A stretch of DNA of 8,051 nucleotides from Polaromonas sp. GTDB lineage: Bacteria; Pseudomonadota; Gammaproteobacteria; Burkholderiales; Burkholderiaceae_C. Positions 5,695 through 8,051 of the stretch are shown here, one piece after another (position 1 is the stretch's first letter; each line of letters starts with the position of its first letter). A model generated the notes under the pieces. It had not been told where the DNA came from. It searched no databases and saw only the letters and a program-made list of their open reading frames with translations. Made by a program: the position numbers and the translations under genes. Location: the NCBI GenBank assembly GCA_014376885.1, contig JACMQR010000068.1:1-8051 (forward strand), given 5' to 3'.

Positions 5695-6441
5695 TCAGCG
5701 CGGCGCGGCAGCCTGGCGGCCGGCAGCGGGCGGCGCGCCGCCGGCTTTGCCCAAAATCGTGCCGACAGGGCGCGTTTCGGGCAGCACATACACCACCCCC
5801 GGCGCAGCGCCCAGGAAAGGCTTGACCAGCGCGTCATAAAACGCTGCCGGTACATTGACGCAGCCGTAAGTGATGCGGTTGTCGGCCGGCGTCGGGGTGG
5901 CCAGGCGCTGCAGGCGCCGGTCGGCCGGGTTGCTGCTGCGCACCCGGTGCATGGACACGGCCGCCTGGTAGTCGATCCAGACGATGTCGTCGTTTTGCAG
6001 ATTACGCCCCGGCTCCGAGGCAAAACGGCCAGCCGGCGTGGTGCGTTCGGCGGGCCGGATGCCCGCCATCGGGCGCTCGCCAATGCCGGGCACCGACTCA
6101 TCGCCCCGCGCCAGACCGAGCAGCACCGGCGACGAGCCGAGCAGCGCGCCAGCACTGTCAAACACATGCAGCAGGGCCGATTTTTTGTCGATGATGGCAA
6201 ACGCCTGGCCGCGGTGGTCGCCGGTGGCCCGGACCCAGGCCAGGGCTTGCTGCACATCCGGCGTAGCGGCCAGGCTGATTTGTGCAGCCGGCACAGCCGG
6301 GGCGGCCGCTTGCGCCTGCAGGGACAGGCCAAAAAGCGCTGCCCAGCCGGCATCGCCCAGCACGCCGGCCAGCCGGCACAGCCGCCGGACGCCGCCGGTT
6401 TTCAGCGCCGGGCGCCACCGGCTCGTTGAGGGTCGATTCAT
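5695..6441 (-). CDS. Exported L,D-transpeptidase-like (YkuD-fold) protein with variant active-site motif
   Basis: This 248-residue protein is predicted to be exported and to act on peptidoglycan by forming 3-3 cross-links or attaching proteins through a cysteine acyl-enzyme. The N-terminus is basic (R8, R10, K14, R19, R20, R23), followed by a hydrophobic stretch and a likely signal peptidase site after AQA near residue 45. The YkuD domain spans about 78-222, with FAIIDKKSALLHVF, the conserved TPAGRF (135-140), a His in SMHRV (165) and the catalytic Cys194 in RITYGCVNVP. Classical enzymes have [S/T]HGC; here Tyr replaces His. Its spacing from His165 is also longer than usual. The C-terminal tail is Ala/Pro/Gly-rich. 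ATG at 6441 was chosen because the upstream in-frame GTG at 6474 adds eleven residues that spoil a normal signal peptide; neither has a strong ribosome binding site. It is divergent from the secreted-protein gene. Activity is inferred and could be lost or altered. Confidence 0.87.
   Translation of the reverse strand: MNRPSTSRWRPALKTGGVRRLCRLAGVLGDAGWAALFGLSLQAQAAAPAVPAAQISLAATPDVQQALAWVRATGDHRGQAFAIIDKKSALLHVFDSAGALLGSSPVLLGLARGDESVPGIGERPMAGIRPAERTTPAGRFASEPGRNLQNDDIVWIDYQAAVSMHRVRSSNPADRRLQRLATPTPADNRITYGCVNVPAAFYDALVKPFLGAAPGVVYVLPETRPVGTILGKAGGAPPAAGRQAAAPR
5729..5742. repeat. 14-bp perfect GC palindrome near the 3' end of the L,D-transpeptidase gene
   Basis: GGCGGCGCGCCGCC reads the same on both strands and lies in the codons for the Gly/Ala/Pro tail, 32 bases before the stop. 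It follows the end of the convergent dehydrogenase gene and could slow transcription from that side. There is no T run, so it is not a clear terminator; it may simply reflect GGC/GCC codon use. Confidence 0.35.
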
Positions 6442-6542
6442 GAAGGCCCATGGTAAATCATGCCCAGGCGCCACCGCGCCCGGCCCGAAGCAATCGCGGC
6501 GCTCTCCTACGGCGGCATGCGTCCTGCTCTGAAAGCTGATGA

Positions 6543-6584
6543 AAAAAGCGCTTTTTATAGTTCATGCAGCTTGCAAATGCAGCT
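6543..6584. promoter_or_regulatory. Palindrome and direct repeats upstream of the secreted-protein gene
   Basis: AAAAAGCGCTTTTT (6543-6556) is a perfect 14-base palindrome. It overlaps a -10-like TATAGT (6556-6561) and is followed by two ATGCAGCT direct repeats (6564-6571 and 6577-6584), 13 bases apart. The block lies in the 195-base divergent gap between the L,D-transpeptidase and the secreted-protein gene, the only AT-rich part of that gap, so it probably holds the promoter and perhaps operator sites for the + strand pair. No good -35 is seen at standard spacing; the regulator is unknown. Confidence 0.4.
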
Positions 6585-6623
6585 GACCGGCAATGCGTTG
6601 TTCGCGCTACCGCCAACCTTTCG

Positions 6624-6629
6624 AAAGGG
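6624..6629 (+). promoter_or_regulatory. Shine-Dalgarno that decides the small secreted protein start
   Basis: AAAGGG lies seven bases before ATG 6637. It supports this start over an open extension reaching back to 6460, which would bury the signal peptide in mid-protein. Confidence 0.6.
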
Positions 6630-6636
6630 CAGATTC

Positions 6637-6987
6637 ATGGTCCACCATCTCACCTCAATGGCCGCCGGGGCATTGCTTGCCCTTGCGGCGGCTGGCGCCC
6701 TGGCGCAAAGCACGCCGCCGGCGGCCGGCGCATCGGCCCCCAGCACGGTGGGCGTCACGCCGCAGGAAGCAGCCAAGGCCAACCAGCAGGCGGTGCCGCG
6801 CAGCGACACGGCCACCGTCGTGCGCACCGCGCCGTCACCGGCCGCCCGGGCCAGCGCCGCGATGGACGGCACCAGCAGCAGCACAACCAACACGACCAAC
6901 ACCGGCAGCGCCGGCACGGCGGGTAGCACGGCGCAGGGCGGCATGGCCACGACCGGCTCGCGCAAGGCGCGGGCTGACCGCAACTGA
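6637..6987 (+). CDS. Small secreted low-complexity hypothetical protein
   Basis: I do not recognise a family for this 116-residue protein. It begins with a clear Sec-type signal peptide: MVHHLTS, then a hydrophobic run MAAGALLALAAAGALA, with a signal peptidase I site after ALA at residue 23. No lipobox Cys is present. The mature chain of about 93 residues has no cysteine and is Ala/Ser/Thr/Gly/Pro-rich. It includes VGVTPQEAAKANQQAVPRSDTATVVR (38-63), a Ser/Thr/Asn/Gly stretch (78-107) and a basic end SRKARADRN. It is probably disordered in the periplasm or outside the cell. The start has a fair Shine-Dalgarno and gives a sensible signal peptide. The next gene begins 33 bases downstream on the same strand with no terminator between, so the two are likely co-transcribed. 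Export is well supported; function is unknown. Confidence 0.68.
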   Translation: MVHHLTSMAAGALLALAAAGALAQSTPPAAGASAPSTVGVTPQEAAKANQQAVPRSDTATVVRTAPSPAARASAAMDGTSSSTTNTTNTGSAGTAGSTAQGGMATTGSRKARADRN

Positions 6988-7007
6988 TCCTGATTTTTTT
7001 ATCTTAC

Positions 7008-7014
7008 AAAGGAG
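7008..7014 (+). promoter_or_regulatory. Strong Shine-Dalgarno of the glycine-zipper protein gene
   Basis: AAAGGAG lies six bases before ATG 7021, the best ribosome binding site in the window, which suggests high translation. A second in-frame ATG at 7027 is 12 bases from it and less well placed. Confidence 0.75.
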
Positions 7015-7020
7015 CTTGTC

Positions 7021-7593
7021 ATGAACATGAACACCAACACCAACAGCACCATGGCCGCGTCTTCGTCCGGTTCGGGCAACATGGTCACCGGCCTGTTCCC
7101 CGACCGCGCCAGCGCGGAAGCCGCCTACAACGCGACCCATTCGCGCGGCTACTCGAAAGACGATGTCAACCTGGTGATGTCGGACGACACCCGCAAGCGC
7201 CACTTCAGTGACGACAGTGCGATGGGCAAGGAAACCGAGCTGGGCAACAAGGCTGCCGAGGGTGCGGGCATTGGCGGCGCCATTGGCGGCACGATCGGCG
7301 CCGCGCTGGCGGGCATTGCGGCGGTCGGCACGAGCGTTGCCCTGCCCGGCATTGGCCTGGTGATTGCCGGACCCCTGGCGGCGGCAGCGGCCGGCGCCGG
7401 TGCGGGCGCGGCCGGCGGCGGCCTGCTGGGTGCGCTGATCGGCTGGAACATGCCGGAAGAGCGCGTCAAGGACTACGAAGAAGGCGTGAACCAGGGCGGC
7501 ATCTTGATGGGCGTGCACACCAAAAATGACGGCGACGCGATGCACTTTGAAAACGAGTGGAAAAAAAGCGGCGGCGAGCGCATCTACCGCTAG
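7021..7593 (+). CDS. Glycine-zipper general-stress-type protein (YflT/GSP17M-like ends)
   Basis: This 190-residue protein has three parts. After an Asn/Thr/Ser-rich start (1-20), residues 21-54 (MVTGLFPDRASAEAAYNATHSRGYSKDDVNLVMSD, shown here as positions with key residues F26, A30-A35, G43, V49-M53) resemble the N-terminus of heat-induced stress proteins such as Bacillus YflT/GSP17M. Residues 80-141 form a long Gly/Ala zipper (GIGGAIGGTIGAALAG, later GAGAGAAGGGLLGALIG) likely to insert in or associate with membrane as a hairpin. Residues 145-185 (MPEERVKDYEEGVNQGG, ILMGV, FENEW) return to a stress-domain-like end. There is no signal peptide. It has a very strong ribosome binding site, follows the small secreted protein by 33 bases, and is followed by an intrinsic terminator, so it should be well expressed, perhaps under stress. 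Molecular function of such proteins is unknown. Confidence 0.85.
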   Translation: MNMNTNTNSTMAASSSGSGNMVTGLFPDRASAEAAYNATHSRGYSKDDVNLVMSDDTRKRHFSDDSAMGKETELGNKAAEGAGIGGAIGGTIGAALAGIAAVGTSVALPGIGLVIAGPLAAAAAGAGAGAAGGGLLGALIGWNMPEERVKDYEEGVNQGGILMGVHTKNDGDAMHFENEWKKSGGERIYR

Positions 7594-7644
7594 CCACTGA
7601 CCCGGCGTTCCGGGCCACGCACAGCCGATAAAAACAGTTCAAAA

Positions 7645-7675
7645 CGGCGCTTTTGGTTAAAGCGCCGCTTTTTTT
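7645..7675 (+). terminator. Rho-independent terminator
   Basis: A nine-pair stem, CGGCGCTTT (7645-7653) with AAAGCGCCG (7659-7667), closes a five-base loop. One C and seven T (7669-7675) follow. It lies 52 bases after the glycine-zipper stop and should end the 6637-7593 transcript. On the opposite strand the stem is followed by TTTT, so it may also stop transcription coming from parB. Confidence 0.88.
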
Positions 7676-7740
7676 ATGCCTGACGGGCTGTGGAAATGGG
7701 CCAGCGCTGCCCGCCGGCACCACGGGCCCGAGCCGCTGTT

Positions 7741-7760
7741 GCCGCCCTGCCCCGGGCGGC
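7741..7760. other. GC hairpin downstream of parB
   Basis: GCCGCCC (7741-7747) pairs with GGGCGGC (7754-7760) around a six-base loop, 15 bases beyond the parB stop on the - strand. There is no T run next to it. It may protect the 3' end of the parB message or act with the terminator further along. The rest of the 7594-7775 gap shows no reading frame that looks coding. Confidence 0.4.
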
Positions 7761-7775
7761 CGCAAGGACCAGGCC

Positions 7776-8051
7776 TCAGGCCGTGCGGCGCAGCCGCTCG
7801 ATCAGCCCGTTGACCTCGTCGAGCGACGAAAACTTGATCGCCAACTCGCCCATGTCTTCGCGCTTGCCGTTGCGCTTGACCTGCTTTTTGATGCGCACCT
7901 CGACCTCGGCCATCAGCAGGTCGGCCAGTTCTTCTTCTGCCCGGCGGGTGTCACGCGCTTTTTCAGGCCGGGCCTTGTTGGGCATCAGCGCAAACTCGGA
8001 GCCGAGTTTTTTGACCAGGCTTTCGGTTTCGCGCACCGACAGTTTTTTGGC
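7776..8051 (-). CDS. parB: Chromosome partitioning protein ParB, C-terminal part (5' truncated by window)
   Basis: ParB is the CTP-dependent DNA clamp that loads at parS sites near the origin and, with ParA, drives chromosome segregation. The frame is open to the window edge and 91 C-terminal residues are visible. It begins AKKLSVRETESLVKKL, the conserved LSVRETE block at the end of the DNA-binding region. A charged linker (KARPEKARDTRR) follows, then the C-terminal dimerisation domain: EELADLLMAEVEVRIKK, GELAIKFSSLDEVNGLIERLRR. The apparent GTG start at 8036 is an internal Val codon, not a start. In most bacteria parA lies just upstream (here beyond the right edge). No parS site is seen in the window. 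Only the C-terminal third is visible, but the match is clear. Confidence 0.93.
   Translation of the reverse strand, partial: AKKLSVRETESLVKKLGSEFALMPNKARPEKARDTRRAEEELADLLMAEVEVRIKKQVKRNGKREDMGELAIKFSSLDEVNGLIERLRRTA

Noticed and set aside
5439..6353. 304-codon open frame on the - strand in another frame of the L,D-transpeptidase
   Set aside because: Arg/Pro/Ser-rich out-of-frame translation; the overlapping frame has a signal peptide and YkuD motifs, and this one also runs into the convergent dehydrogenase gene.
6442..6474. GTG start of the L,D-transpeptidase at 6474
   Set aside because: It adds eleven residues before a normal basic signal-peptide start and has no ribosome binding site.
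7594..7775. parS-like site near parB
   Set aside because: No TGTTTCACGTGAAACA-like palindrome is present; the inverted repeats here are a terminator and a plain GC hairpin.

Overview
The window is GC-rich chromosomal DNA with strong G/C third-position bias. Its proteins look like those of a betaproteobacterium of the Comamonadaceae type (Polaromonas, Rhodoferax, Acidovorax and relatives). That placement rests on recalled protein similarity and codon bias, not on a search. The 3' end of a parB gene at the right edge points to the main chromosome, possibly near the replication origin. No tRNA, rRNA, transposase, integrase, phage gene or CRISPR array is visible.

Layout from left to right: (1) 1-681, + strand: the C-terminal part of an NCS2 nucleobase permease of the UraA/RutG type. 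(2) 678-1043, - strand: a small coiled-coil protein whose stop codon overlaps the permease stop in a shared CTAG. (3) 1198-1620, + strand: a hotdog-fold acyl-CoA thioesterase close to E. coli YdiI. (4) 1621-1855: an AT-rich palindromic element and an operator-like palindrome. (5) 1856-3406, + strand: a class I CoA-transferase of the succinyl-CoA:acetate type. (6) 3429-4067, - strand: a PduO-type cob(I)alamin adenosyltransferase with a repeat-bearing C-terminal tail. (7) 4258-5679, + strand: an FAD-linked D-2-hydroxyacid dehydrogenase (D-lactate dehydrogenase/GlcD-like). (8) 5695-6441, - strand: an exported L,D-transpeptidase-like protein with a variant active-site motif. (9) 6637-6987 and 7021-7593, + strand: a small secreted low-complexity protein followed by a glycine-zipper stress-type protein, ending at a strong intrinsic terminator. 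(10) 7776-8051, - strand: the C-terminal end of ParB.

Most neighbouring genes are convergent or divergent, so the only plausible operon inside the window is the 6637-7593 pair. The central metabolic genes share a theme of organic-acid and CoA metabolism: acyl-CoA hydrolysis, CoA transfer between succinate and acetate, D-lactate oxidation, and cofactor supply for B12 enzymes such as methylmalonyl-CoA mutase. They are not arranged as one transcription unit. The region reads as ordinary core and near-core chromosome. I found no convincing undescribed multi-gene system. The least explained parts are the envelope/stress pair at 6637-7593, the variant L,D-transpeptidase, the duplicated coiled-coil protein, and the repeats at 1635-1692 and 3445-3480.
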